35,667 nt of DNA from an uncultured Clostridia bacterium (GCA_944391955.1 CALXVG010000011.1:1-35667), one strand, 5' to 3'; positions 9,989-18,648 are shown, counted from the stretch's first letter. A program made the numbers and translations. Notes: a model not told the origin generated them from the sequence alone.

Positions 9989-11431
9989 TTATATTAACTT
10001 TGAGAATTTATATAAATTTGGAGATGTGAACCGTATATATCGTCGGTTGTATAATGGAAATTCAGTATAGCGATAACTTGCTGAAGCTTTACTCTGGAAA
10101 GAACTTCCTCTTATAACTCTGCCACTAGTACCTGAAGCTTCTGTAGTATACTCCTGTACATTTCCTTCTAAATCATATATATTCTTTACTTTATCATTAT
10201 ATTGTACTGTACCCGGATAGTTTAACCCTCCTGTTTGATATTGAGCCATTAGCCCTTCAGATGAGTAATGCCCTACATTTCCAGATGTTGTTATTGTATA
10301 TGGATTTTCATCTGGTCTTTCTCCATTTTCTATAAACTTCATTACTTGGTCATATGCTGCTCCTTGTATCATCATACTTTTTACACTTGTTAATGTCCTG
10401 TTGTCAGCATATTTTTTCATTTGAGCATACATCCTATACCAAGTTGCATTACCTAGACCAGAGGTAGTTCCTGCTACTGATTTTACAGTTACATTTGTAT
10501 TGGTATTTACTATTCCAGTTACCTCATATCTACTTATGTAAAAACCTTGATTTAAATATACACTTTTTACAACTTCATTATATTCTTGTTGTAGACTTAT
10601 CTGAAAGTTTTCTTTTGTATCATACCCTGTCGTTGTTCCTAATATAGTTGATATTGATTTTAGCAAGTTGCTCATAGCATCATAAGATGTTCCATTAGGT
10701 CCTGTTACTATATCTGGTTCTCTAAGTCCTGTTCCTGCTGTATATACTTCTGTATAACCTTTTTCAAAATTTTCTCCTATAACTGTAGCATACAATCTTC
10801 CTGCCATTTGAGTTGAATTATGAGTAGTGCATTTTGCTGCTCCATTTTCTACTGTTATATTACATTTTCCGTTTTCTGCAGTTTTTGCTTGGCAAATATA
10901 CATGTCATTTATATCTTGTGCATTTTCATCTGTTGTGTTTTTTATTGGTATCCAAACAAATTGGTCATATGTTTTTTGTAAATTAGCTACAGTTGTTTCA
11001 TTTGTCCAATCTATTGTTGCTATTTCTTCAGCTGTTTTGTCATTTATTAAATATATTACCAATCCTTCGGATATTGTGGTTTCCCCTAGTACTCCAGATA
11101 CTGTGAAACCTCCTGGAATTACTGCCACGTCATTATTTGTGTCTTTATATTTATTTGTTTTTTCTACTTTGTCACCTGGTTCTATTGTTATTTGAGATGC
11201 TAAAAATTCGTCAATTGAATTATATGTTGTATCTCCGTCATCTATTTGAATATTTCCAGCACCTAATTGTTCCTCATTTTCTTGTGCATTATTCCAATCA
11301 CTTGTTGCATCTGCAGCTCTACCAAAAAGCCCTGAACTCATCAATACTTGAATACTAACTGATACTAAAATCAACATAATAATAATTGTTATTATTAATG
11401 CTATTAACGTGATTCCTTCTTTATTTTTCAT
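9989..11431 (-). CDS. Pilin-like protein with FGE/C-type-lectin-like domain, possible diversified target
   Basis: The mature reading frame (480 residues) starts at the ATG after AAGGAGG; an upstream in-frame ATG at 11470 lacks a ribosome site. Residues 1-33 form a prepilin-like signal: KNKEG, then a long hydrophobic helix starting ITLIALII. It lacks the glutamate usual at +5 of type IV pilins. From about residue 130 on, a formylglycine-generating-enzyme/sulfatase-modifying-factor type domain is suggested by QFVWIPI, GFYISRYEVTG, DLEGNVQEYTTEA and RVIRGSSF. No catalytic cysteine pair is seen in its C-terminal part, so it is likely a binding fold rather than an enzyme. The nine arginines up to IRGSSF use AGA or AGG, while the last four use CGC, CGA, CGA and CGG. 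It has its own promoter and terminator. The role is probably a surface-displayed binding protein, which is an inference. Confidence 0.8.
   Translation of the reverse strand: MKNKEGITLIALIITIIIMLILVSVSIQVLMSSGLFGRAADATSDWNNAQENEEQLGAGNIQIDDGDTTYNSIDEFLASQITIEPGDKVEKTNKYKDTNNDVAVIPGGFTVSGVLGETTISEGLVIYLINDKTAEEIATIDWTNETTVANLQKTYDQFVWIPIKNTTDENAQDINDMYICQAKTAENGKCNITVENGAAKCTTHNSTQMAGRLYATVIGENFEKGYTEVYTAGTGLREPDIVTGPNGTSYDAMSNLLKSISTILGTTTGYDTKENFQISLQQEYNEVVKSVYLNQGFYISRYEVTGIVNTNTNVTVKSVAGTTSGLGNATWYRMYAQMKKYADNRTLTSVKSMMIQGAAYDQVMKFIENGERPDENPYTITTSGNVGHYSSEGLMAQYQTGGLNYPGTVQYNDKVKNIYDLEGNVQEYTTEASGTSGRVIRGSSFQSKASASYRYTEFPLYNRRYIRFTSPNLYKFSKLI
10005..10105 (-). other. Candidate variable region at the 3' end of the pilin/FGE-like gene
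   Basis: The last 30 or so codons, after RGSSF, encode ASYRYTEFPLYNRRYIRF and a short tail. They hold all four CGN arginine codons of the gene and several C-ending codons (TTC, CGC, TAC, AAC) that are uncommon around it. In C-type-lectin-fold targets of diversity-generating retroelements the variable repeat lies at exactly this place. No template repeat or reverse transcriptase is visible in the window, so the boundaries are approximate and the assignment is an inference. Confidence 0.4.
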
Positions 11432-11488
11432 TTTTTCCTCCTTTGTTAATTTAAAAATATAAAGTTTCATTTAAATTTTATAATATTT

Positions 11489-11517
11489 ATTATATATAAT
11501 TTTTTAAAATAAAACAA
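11489..11517 (-). promoter_or_regulatory. Sigma-A type promoter of the pilin/FGE-like gene
   Basis: On the minus strand, TTGTTT (11512-11517), a 17-nt spacer and TATAAT (11489-11494) lie about 60 bases before the ATG. It is back to back with the serS promoter. Confidence 0.6.
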
Positions 11518-11535
11518 CGGTTATTTGTAAAATTA

Positions 11536-11564
11536 TTGCAAAACCTAAAAAAATATAGTAAAAT
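11536..11564 (+). promoter_or_regulatory. Sigma-A type promoter of serS
   Basis: TTGCAA (11536-11541), a 17-nt spacer and TAAAAT (11559-11564) lie directly before the ribosome site of serS. The leader would be about 15 bases, leaving no room for a T-box element. Confidence 0.7.
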
Positions 11565-11584
11565 ACTGTAGAAGGAGTGATTTT

Positions 11585-12874
11585 ATGATAGATATTAAAT
11601 TAATCAGAGAGAATCCTGAATTAGTAAAAGAAAATATGAAAAAGAAATTTCAGGATCACAAACTAGAATTAGTTGACAGAGTATTAGAATTAGACAAGAA
11701 AAACCGTGAGGTAAAACTTAGAGGGGATGAATTACGTTCTAGTAGAAACTCCTTAAGCAGTAAGATTGGTAATTTAATGAAAAGCGGTAATCGTGAAGAA
11801 GCTGAAACAATAAAAAAACAAGTTAATGAAATTAATGAACAAATAATAAAAAATGAAAAAGATGAAAATGAATTAGCAAATGAAATTAAAAATATTATGA
11901 TGAAAATCCCAAACATTATTCATGATTCTGTTCCTATCGGAAAAGATGATACTGAAAATGTTGAAGTTAAAAAATATGGAGAACCTGTTGTTCCAACTTA
12001 TCCCATACCTTATCATACAGATATAATGGAAAAATTAGCTGGAATAGATTTAGATTCAGCACGTAGAGTTGCTGGAAATGGTTTCTACTATTTAATTGGT
12101 AATGTTGCAAGATTACATTCAGCAGTTATTAGTTATGCTAGAGATTTTATGATAAATAAAGGATTTACTTATTGTATCCCTCCATTTATGATTAGAAGTG
12201 ATGTTGTAACAGGCGTTATGAGTTTTGAAGAAATGGATGCAATGATGTATAAAATCGAAGGTGAAGATTTATATTTAATTGGTACAAGTGAACATTCTAT
12301 GATTGGTAAATTTAAAGACCAAATATTAAAAAAAGATAATCTTCCATATACAATGACATCTTATTCTCCATGTTTTAGAAAAGAAAAGGGAGCTCATGGT
12401 ATTGAAGAACGTGGAGTTTATAGAATCCACCAATTTGAAAAACAAGAAATGATAGTTGTTTGTGAACCTGAGGATAGTTATGAATGGTATGATAAAATGT
12501 GGAGTTATACTGTTGAATTATTTAGAAGTTTAGAAATTCCTGTTCGTACACTTGAATGTTGTTCAGGAGATTTAGCAGATTTAAAAGCAAAATCTTGTGA
12601 TGTTGAAGCATGGTCTCCTCGTCAACAAAAATATTTTGAAGTTGGTAGTTGTTCAAACTTAACAGATGCACAAAGTAGACGTTTAGGAATTCGTATTAAA
12701 GGAGAAAAAGGAAATTATTTTGCACATACATTAAATAATACTGTTGTTGCTCCTCCTCGTATGCTTATTGCATTCTTAGAAAACCATTATCAAGAAGATG
12801 GAAGTATTACAATTCCAGAAGTTTTAAGACCATACATGGGTGGAATTGACATCATAAAACCTATTGAAAAATAA
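11585..12874 (+). CDS. serS: Seryl-tRNA synthetase
   Basis: The 429-residue class II synthetase charges tRNA-Ser with serine. The N-terminal long coiled-coil tRNA-binding arm (about residues 25-105) is followed by the catalytic core: motif 2 around CFRKEKGAHGIEERGVYRIHQF and motif 3 around NNTVVAPPRMLIAFLEN. Both motifs deviate from the common bacterial form: motif 2 carries the HGIEERG segment in place of AGRDTRG, and motif 3 has PPR where many bacteria have GR. This marks a variant SerS lineage, not a broken gene, since all blocks are intact. The ATG follows AGAAGGAG. Arginine codons here are AGA and CGT, a useful reference for the genome's normal usage. Confidence 0.95.
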   Translation: MIDIKLIRENPELVKENMKKKFQDHKLELVDRVLELDKKNREVKLRGDELRSSRNSLSSKIGNLMKSGNREEAETIKKQVNEINEQIIKNEKDENELANEIKNIMMKIPNIIHDSVPIGKDDTENVEVKKYGEPVVPTYPIPYHTDIMEKLAGIDLDSARRVAGNGFYYLIGNVARLHSAVISYARDFMINKGFTYCIPPFMIRSDVVTGVMSFEEMDAMMYKIEGEDLYLIGTSEHSMIGKFKDQILKKDNLPYTMTSYSPCFRKEKGAHGIEERGVYRIHQFEKQEMIVVCEPEDSYEWYDKMWSYTVELFRSLEIPVRTLECCSGDLADLKAKSCDVEAWSPRQQKYFEVGSCSNLTDAQSRRLGIRIKGEKGNYFAHTLNNTVVAPPRMLIAFLENHYQEDGSITIPEVLRPYMGGIDIIKPIEK

Positions 12875-12884
12875 AATATATGTC

Positions 12885-12913
12885 TAATGGGTTACTTTTT
12901 CAGTAACCCATTA
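12885..12913 (+). terminator. Hairpin between serS and engB
   Basis: An 11-bp perfect stem TAATGGGTTAC / GTAACCCATTA with a 7-base T-rich loop lies between the two plus-strand genes. No U tract follows on the plus strand, so it may be a processing or partial termination site rather than a full terminator. No separate engB promoter is visible after it. Confidence 0.5.
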
Positions 12914-12932
12914 AAAATAGAAGGAGAATTAT

Positions 12933-13517
12933 ATGATAATAAAAAATCCAAAATTTGAAATTTCTGCTGTGAGTCATAATCAATATCCAAAAACAGATAT
13001 TCCTGAAATTGTTCTTGTTGGCAAATCTAATGTTGGTAAATCATCTTTTATCAATACTATGATTAATAGAAAGAATTTAGCTAGAACTAGTAGTGAACCA
13101 GGAAAAACTAGACAAATTAACTTTTATAACATGGATAATAATTTTTATTTTGTAGATTTACCTGGTTATGGATATAGTAAAATGTCTAAAGAAGAACAGG
13201 TTCGTGTAGGTGAATTTATTGAAAAATATTTGTCTGAAAGAAAGCAAATTACATTGATAATCTTTTTAATTGATATACGTCATTCTCCTACTGAAAATGA
13301 TATTATGATGTATAACTATATTATAAATACTGGTTTTCCTTGTTTAATAATTGCAAATAAGGCTGATAAACTTGCTCCAACAAAAGTAAGTAAAGCAGTT
13401 TTAGATTTACAAAATGAATTAAATCCACTAAAAGATTTACAATTCTTGCCTTTTTCTTCTGAAAAGAAAAATTATGTGGAAGCAGTATGGTCAGAAATTG
13501 AAAAAGCAATTCAATAA
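12933..13517 (+). CDS. engB: Ribosome biogenesis GTP-binding protein EngB (YsxC)
   Basis: This is a 194-residue GTPase of the TrmE-Era-EngA-EngB group that assists assembly of the large ribosomal subunit. The G1 loop is GKSNVGKSS (residues 30-38), the switch region has GKTRQINFYN, G3 is DLPGYGYSKM and G4 is NKADK. Length and motif order match the family. The ATG follows GAAGGAG. It is preceded by serS and shares a terminator with the converging clpB gene. Confidence 0.95.
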   Translation: MIIKNPKFEISAVSHNQYPKTDIPEIVLVGKSNVGKSSFINTMINRKNLARTSSEPGKTRQINFYNMDNNFYFVDLPGYGYSKMSKEEQVRVGEFIEKYLSERKQITLIIFLIDIRHSPTENDIMMYNYIINTGFPCLIIANKADKLAPTKVSKAVLDLQNELNPLKDLQFLPFSSEKKNYVEAVWSEIEKAIQ

Positions 13518-13543
13518 AAAAATTCCCAAAAGGGAATTTTTTT
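13517..13543. terminator. Bidirectional terminator shared by engB and clpB
   Basis: An 11-bp stem AAAAAATTCCC / GGGAATTTTTT with an AAAA loop gives a U tract on both strands. It touches the last base of the engB stop and overlaps the clpB stop codon (13542-13544), so both converging genes end inside the same terminator. Confidence 0.85.
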
Positions 13544-16130
13544 ATATTGTTAATTCTTTTCCATTATAATCTACTTTTACTGTTTGTTTTGGTAGGATTG
13601 ATTGCTCTATTATTTTTCTTGCAATTAATGTTTCTAATTGTTTTTGAACAAATCTTTTTAATGGTCTTGCTCCATATACAGGGTCATATCCATTAGTAAT
13701 TAAATATTCTTTTGCTTTTTCTGTTAACTCAATTGATATTTCTTGCTCTTCAAGTCTTTTGTTTAAATCTTTTATTAATAAGTCTAAAATACTAGCAATC
13801 TCATTTTTAGTTAATGGTTTGTAGAATATAATTTCATCTAATCTATTTAAAAATTCTGGTCTAAAACTTTGTTTTAATAGCTTATTTACTTGATTTTTAG
13901 CTTCTTCTGTAAGTTCTCCTGATTCGTTAATACCTTCTAGTATATATTCAGAACCCAAATTTGATGTTAAAATAATAATTGTATTTTTAAAATCAACTGT
14001 CCTTCCTTGTGAATCTGTAACCCTTCCATCATCTAATACTTGCAAAAGTACATTAAATACATCTGGATGTGCTTTTTCAATTTCATCAAATAATATTACT
14101 GAATATGGTTTTCTTCTAACTGCTTCTGTTAATTGTCCTCCTTCTTCATAGCCTACATATCCAGGAGGTGCTCCAATTAATCTTGATACTGAAAATTTTT
14201 CCATATATTCAGACATGTCTATTCTTATAATATTATGTTCATCATCAAATAAGCTTTCTGCTAATGCTTTTGCAAGTTCCGTCTTTCCAACACCTGTTGG
14301 TCCTAAGAACATAAATGAACCAATTGGCCTTCTATTATCTTGTATTCCTGCTCTTGAACGGATTATTGCATCTGTAACTTTCTCAACAGCTTCATCTTGC
14401 CCAATTACTCTTTGATGTAAAACATCTGCTAAATTTAATATTTTTTCTCTTTCACTTTCTATTAACTTAGTAACTGGAATCCCTGTCCATTTTGCAATGA
14501 TTTTAGTTATTTCTTCATCAGTTACTTTTGTTCTTAGTAAACTAGAATCTTTAGATTTTATAGCAATTTCCTCTTCTACTTTTAATTGTTTTTGTAATTC
14601 TGGTAATTTACCATATTTTAATTCAGCAGCTTTATTAAGTTCATATTCTCTTTCTGCCTTTTCAATTTCACTATTTACTTTTTCTATTTCTTCACGCAAT
14701 TTTTGTACTTTTGATATTGCATCTTTTTCGTTATTCCATTTAGCTTTCATTTCGTTAAATTTAGTTTGCATTTCAGCAATTTCTTTTTGAATTTCAGCTA
14801 GTCTTTTTTGCGATTGTTCATCTTTTTCTTTTTTTAATGCTGCCTCTTCTATTTGATGTTGCATTATCTTATGTGATATATCATCTAGTTCTATTGGCAT
14901 TGATTCCATTTCTGTTTTTATCATACTACATGCTTCATCTATTAAATCTATTGCCTTATCTGGTAGAAATCTATCACTAATATATCTATGCGAAAGTGTT
15001 GCTGCAGCAATAATTGCATTATCACTTATTTCAACACCATGGTATACTTCATAACGCTCTTTTAGTCCCCTTAAAATTGAGATAGTATCTTCAACTGTTG
15101 GCTCATCAACTAAAACATGTTGAAAACGTCTTTCTAGGGCAGGGTCTTTTTCGATATATTGTCTATATTCATTTAAAGTAGTAGCACCTATGCAATGTAA
15201 TTCTCCTCTTGCAAGCATTGGTTTCAGTAAATTTCCTGCATCCATAGCGCCATCTGTTTTTCCTGCACCTACAATTGTATGAAGTTCATCTATAAATAAT
15301 ATTATTTTGCCATTACTTTTCTTTACTTCTTGAAGTACTGCTTTTAATCTTTCTTCAAATTCGCCTCTATATTTAGCACCTGCAACTAATGCTCCCATAT
15401 CTAGAGAAAATATAGTGCAATCTTTTAAACCTTCTGGTACGTCTCCTCTCACAATTCTTAATGCCAAACCTTCAGCAATTGCTGTTTTTCCTACACCAGG
15501 TTCACCTATTAAGCATGGGTTATTTTTAGTTTTTCTTGATAATATTCTTATTACATTTCGTATTTCACTGTCTCTTCCGATAACAGGGTCTAATTTTTGT
15601 GCTCTTGCCATTTCAACTAAATCTGTACCATATTTATTTAATACATCATATGTTTCTTCTGGATTATCTGTTGTCACTTTTGAATTCCCCCTTACTTCTG
15701 ATAATACTTTTAAAAATTCATTTTTAGAAATTTTAAATGTTCTAAATAAATCTTTAAGTTTTGAATTTGCTTTTTCTATCAATCCTAGCATAATATGTTC
15801 AACTGAGATATATTCGTCTTTCATTTGATTTGCAATGTTTTCGGCCTCTGTTAAAGCTTCATCTGTATCTCTTGATATATATACTTGATCCATAGCTCTT
15901 GTATTTGAGTGCATCTTAGGTTTATTTTCTATTTCTTCTTTTATAACTTTTTCAAATTCGTCAGAAACTTTCATTCTTTTAAGCAATTCTCTTATTAAGC
16001 TATTTTCTTGAATAAGCAGAGAATATAATATATGTTCTTGGTCAATCTGACTATTTTCATTAGTAACTGCTAAATTTTGAGCTTTCTGTATTGCATCAAT
16101 TGATTTTTGTGTAAGTTTTTGACTATTCAT
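13542..16130 (-). CDS. clpB: ATP-dependent chaperone ClpB
   Basis: This is an 862-residue hexameric disaggregase that works with DnaK, DnaJ and GrpE to rescue aggregated proteins. Parts in order are the N domain (about 1-145), AAA-1 with Walker [10 protein letters not shown] near residue 210, a long middle coiled coil (about 400-520) that separates ClpB from ClpA and ClpC, AAA-2 with GPTGVGKTE near 605, and a C-terminal domain containing [12 protein letters not shown]. The start at 16130 follows AAAGGAGG with 7-nt spacing. An in-frame ATG at 16148 lies inside that ribosome site. It is the last gene of the minus-strand run after truA, with no HrcA site before it, so its heat-shock control is not visible here. 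Confidence 0.95.
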   Translation of the reverse strand: MNSQKLTQKSIDAIQKAQNLAVTNENSQIDQEHILYSLLIQENSLIRELLKRMKVSDEFEKVIKEEIENKPKMHSNTRAMDQVYISRDTDEALTEAENIANQMKDEYISVEHIMLGLIEKANSKLKDLFRTFKISKNEFLKVLSEVRGNSKVTTDNPEETYDVLNKYGTDLVEMARAQKLDPVIGRDSEIRNVIRILSRKTKNNPCLIGEPGVGKTAIAEGLALRIVRGDVPEGLKDCTIFSLDMGALVAGAKYRGEFEERLKAVLQEVKKSNGKIILFIDELHTIVGAGKTDGAMDAGNLLKPMLARGELHCIGATTLNEYRQYIEKDPALERRFQHVLVDEPTVEDTISILRGLKERYEVYHGVEISDNAIIAAATLSHRYISDRFLPDKAIDLIDEACSMIKTEMESMPIELDDISHKIMQHQIEEAALKKEKDEQSQKRLAEIQKEIAEMQTKFNEMKAKWNNEKDAISKVQKLREEIEKVNSEIEKAEREYELNKAAELKYGKLPELQKQLKVEEEIAIKSKDSSLLRTKVTDEEITKIIAKWTGIPVTKLIESEREKILNLADVLHQRVIGQDEAVEKVTDAIIRSRAGIQDNRRPIGSFMFLGPTGVGKTELAKALAESLFDDEHNIIRIDMSEYMEKFSVSRLIGAPPGYVGYEEGGQLTEAVRRKPYSVILFDEIEKAHPDVFNVLLQVLDDGRVTDSQGRTVDFKNTIIILTSNLGSEYILEGINESGELTEEAKNQVNKLLKQSFRPEFLNRLDEIIFYKPLTKNEIASILDLLIKDLNKRLEEQEISIELTEKAKEYLITNGYDPVYGARPLKRFVQKQLETLIARKIIEQSILPKQTVKVDYNGKELTI

Positions 16131-16157
16131 AATACTTCCTCCTTTCAAAGTTCAGTT

Positions 16158-16892
16158 TTAATAATAAACTTCAACAAGATAAAGTCCATGAGCAGGGAGT
16201 GTTTTTCCTGCAAGTGTTCTATTTTTAGATTCTATGATATTTGATATATCTTCTGGTTTTATTTTTCCTAAACCAACATCTACAAGTGTGCCAGCAATTA
16301 TTCTGACCATATTATACATAAAGCCATTACCAGTTAATTCTATATATATTCTTTCTTTTTCTTGTATAATTTCTGCTTTATATATTTCTCTAACACTATC
16401 TTTACTGCTGGTCCCACTTGCTCTAAATCCTTTAAAATCATGTTTCCCTTCGAAATATTTAATAGCTTTTTTCATTTTATCTATATCTAATTTTTGTGGA
16501 ATATGATATTCTAATCCTCTATAAATAGCTGAACCACAAGTTGAATTATTTATTATATATCTATATTTTTTCCCTTTGCATTTATATCTTGCATGAAAAT
16601 CTTCTTCAACTTCTTCTGCTTCTTTTATTACAATACTTTTTTTTAGTTTAGAATTAATTGCCATCGGAAATTTTTCAATAGCAATATTACTATTAGTTTT
16701 GAAATTTGCAACTTGTCCTAAACTATGTACTCCTGCATCTGTTCGTCCAGAAGCGGTTAAGTTTATTTCTTCTCCTGTTATTTCCTGTATGGCTTTTTCT
16801 ATTTCTCCTTGAATGTTTAATTTGGTGGGTTGCTTTTGCCATCCACCAAATTTTGCACCATCATATTCAATTATTAATTTTATATTTCTCAT
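16158..16892 (-). CDS. truA: tRNA pseudouridine(38-40) synthase
   Basis: The 244-residue enzyme converts uridines 38, 39 and 40 in the anticodon stem-loop to pseudouridine. The catalytic aspartate is Asp52 in ASGRTDAGVHSLGQ. The N terminus NIKLIIEYDGAKFGGWQ and the later GNGFMYNMVRIIAGTLVDVG match TruA. Its ATG overlaps the stop of cdaA by 4 bases (ATGA), indicating translational coupling. Confidence 0.95.
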   Translation of the reverse strand: MRNIKLIIEYDGAKFGGWQKQPTKLNIQGEIEKAIQEITGEEINLTASGRTDAGVHSLGQVANFKTNSNIAIEKFPMAINSKLKKSIVIKEAEEVEEDFHARYKCKGKKYRYIINNSTCGSAIYRGLEYHIPQKLDIDKMKKAIKYFEGKHDFKGFRASGTSSKDSVREIYKAEIIQEKERIYIELTGNGFMYNMVRIIAGTLVDVGLGKIKPEDISNIIESKNRTLAGKTLPAHGLYLVEVYY

Positions 16893-17746
16893 TCTTTCCT
16901 CTTTTTCTTATCTTCTATTTTGGGAACTAAATTTTTGATTAAAATCTGTTTTAATGCGTCTTCTTTTAAATCTGCAATTAAAGTACCGTCTTTTGCAACA
17001 GATATTTTGCCTGTTTCTTCTGATACAACAACCACAATTGCATCTGTTTCTTTAGAAATACCTAAAGCTGATCTATGTCTTGTTCCTAGTCTTTTAGGAA
17101 TATTTTTATCATTTGCAAGTGGTAGCATACAAGCAGCTGACATTATTTTGCCATCACTTATTATAACTGCTCCATCGTGAAGCGGTGTTCTTGGTTCGAA
17201 AATATTAACTAACAATTGTGGTGATATTTCTGCTCCAATATAAATTCCAGTATCAATAATATCTTTCAATTTTATACTTCTTTCTATAACAATTAGTGCA
17301 CCTATTCTTGATTGTGAAAGTTCTGTTGTTGTTATTACTAATTTATAGATATTTTCTTTCATTTTATTAGCAATTTCTTCTTCAATTCCAAAGAACTTGT
17401 TTATTTTGTTTGACCCTAATTGTTCTAACCCTCTTCTTAATTCGGGTTGAAACATTATTATAAGTAATATTACACCATATGTCATAAAAGATGTTAAAAT
17501 AAAATTAAGTATTCTTAAATTAAATATAGAACTTAATATTGTAATAATAATTAGTAATGTTATTCCTTTCAATAGTTGTAATGCCCTTGTTCCTTTTACA
17601 AGTCCTATAAATTTATATACTAATAATATAACTATTGTAATGTCTATTATAAAAGTAATCAAATCCATTGGATTGGTAATTAATGCATTTATATAGTTTA
17701 TTATACCACCTTCCGTTATAGAAGGTAGTTCAATAGTTTTAAGCAT
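16889..17746 (-). CDS. cdaA: Diadenylate cyclase CdaA
   Basis: The 285-residue membrane enzyme makes c-di-AMP from two ATP, a messenger that controls potassium and osmolyte balance and cell-wall homeostasis in Firmicutes. The N-terminal part has three membrane helices (about 32-50, 60-75 and 80-98). The catalytic DAC domain carries LHDGAVII (Asp191-Gly-Ala) and GTRHRSALG (Arg223-His-Arg). The start follows AGGAGG. In many Firmicutes cdaA is followed by cdaR (ybbR) and glmM; here truA follows with a 4-base overlap and no cdaR is in view. Confidence 0.95.
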   Translation of the reverse strand: MLKTIELPSITEGGIINYINALITNPMDLITFIIDITIVILLVYKFIGLVKGTRALQLLKGITLLIIITILSSIFNLRILNFILTSFMTYGVILLIIMFQPELRRGLEQLGSNKINKFFGIEEEIANKMKENIYKLVITTTELSQSRIGALIVIERSIKLKDIIDTGIYIGAEISPQLLVNIFEPRTPLHDGAVIISDGKIMSAACMLPLANDKNIPKRLGTRHRSALGISKETDAIVVVVSEETGKISVAKDGTLIADLKEDALKQILIKNLVPKIEDKKKRKE

Positions 17747-17761
17747 TTGTTAATCCTCCTA

Positions 17762-17869
17762 TTACTTTTGTATTAACATATATATTAATGTTACACCTAC
17801 ACTTAATACCATCATAAGTGCTAGGATTATAGCAAATATTTTTACAATTACTTTTTGTTTTTTATTCAT
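17762..17869 (-). CDS. 35-residue single-span membrane peptide
   Basis: This short gene lies between gmk and cdaA on the same strand. The peptide starts MNKKQKVIVK, has one hydrophobic helix (about residues 11-32), and ends in LIQK. The ATG overlaps the last codons and stop of gmk by 8 bases (17862-17869), and AGAGGG lies 6 bases before it. The stop is 15 bases before the cdaA ATG, and the cdaA ribosome site follows at once. The pattern of a basic start plus one helix recalls the tiny Firmicute membrane proteins of the DUF4044 and Prli42 type, but the likeness is too weak for a name. Overlap, ribosome site and reading frame make it a likely real gene. Confidence 0.65.
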   Translation of the reverse strand: MNKKQKVIVKIFAIILALMMVLSVGVTLIYMLIQK

Positions 17870-18449
17870 CTGTATCCCTCTTTTCTTTTCTAAGTTTATA
17901 TTCGTTTTCTATAATTGTCATGATTATTTGAACAGTTTTTTCTAGATCATCATTTTTTAGAACATAGTCATATATACCTATTTTTGATTCTTCATAATCA
18001 AATCTGTTTAAGCGTAATTCTATTTCTTTTATACTTGCCTTTTCTACCCTATGTTCTAATCTTCTTCTTAGTTCTTCTTTTGGAACTCTCAAGAAAATTG
18101 TAATAATATCAATTTTGTCTTTTAGTAATTTTAGTAAATTTTCTGTTCCATTTACTTCAATATCTTTTACTATAATTTTTCCTGAATTTATGGTTTCATT
18201 CAAAATTTTCTTTGAAGTACCATAATAATGTTCATGATGTACAGAATATTCGTAAAATTCATCTCTTCTTATTTTTTCTTCAAATTCTTCTGTTGTTATA
18301 AAATGATAAATTTTTCCATTTTCTTCGCCTTCTCTTGGTTGTCTGTCTGTATAAGAAGGCATTGAAGTTACATTATCCATTCTTTTGATTAATGCTTTTT
18401 TTATGGTATCTTTTCCTGCTCCTGATACACCTGATAATAAAACTAACAT
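17862..18449 (-). CDS. gmk: Guanylate kinase
   Basis: The 195-residue enzyme phosphorylates GMP to GDP. The P-loop is GVSGAGKDT at residues 7-15, followed by the GMP-binding segment PSYTDRQPREGE and YEYSVHHEHYYGTSKK. The length is normal. Asp14 stands where many family members have Ser or Thr, but the following Thr15 keeps the P-loop pattern. Its start overlaps the end of rpoZ by 7 bases, and AAGGTG precedes the ATG. It belongs to the yicC-remA-rpoZ-gmk cluster common in Firmicutes, here with rpoZ before gmk. Confidence 0.94.
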   Translation of the reverse strand: MLVLLSGVSGAGKDTIKKALIKRMDNVTSMPSYTDRQPREGEENGKIYHFITTEEFEEKIRRDEFYEYSVHHEHYYGTSKKILNETINSGKIIVKDIEVNGTENLLKLLKDKIDIITIFLRVPKEELRRRLEHRVEKASIKEIELRLNRFDYEESKIGIYDYVLKNDDLEKTVQIIMTIIENEYKLRKEKRDTDE

Positions 18450-18631
18450 TCCTTCACCTTACCTTCTGATATCTCATTTGCAGCAATTGTAACTGCTGAT
18501 TTTTCTTTTACTTTTGTTAAAGGTACCTGACCTTCCGCAATTTGTCTTGCACGTTTTGAAACAAGTATAACTAATTCAAAACGATTATCAATTTTTTCTA
18601 GTAATTCTGTAACAGTTGGCTTTATAATCAC
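18443..18631 (-). CDS. rpoZ: RNA polymerase omega subunit
   Basis: This 62-residue protein binds the C-terminal part of the beta-prime subunit and helps polymerase assembly. FELVILVSKRARQIAEG is the conserved omega helix, and AANEISEGKV follows. The start codon is GTG (18629-18631) with a strong AGGGGGG six bases before it. It overlaps the gmk start by 7 bases. Confidence 0.93.
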   Translation of the reverse strand: MIIKPTVTELLEKIDNRFELVILVSKRARQIAEGQVPLTKVKEKSAVTIAANEISEGKVKEC

Positions 18632-18648
18632 TTTTATCCCCCCTATAT

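Noticed and set aside
10005..10105. Template repeat or reverse transcriptase of a diversity-generating retroelement
   Set aside because: I looked for a near-copy of the pilin gene's 3' end and for reverse transcriptase motifs and saw neither in the window, so only a remote target is proposed.
11542..11584. T-box riboswitch before serS (and before tyrS)
   Set aside because: The leaders are too short (about 15 and 30 bases after the -10 box) and hold no specifier loop or antiterminator.
16131..16157. HrcA or CtsR operator before clpB
   Set aside because: Only 27 bases separate truA from clpB and none contains a CIRCE half-site or a CtsR repeat.
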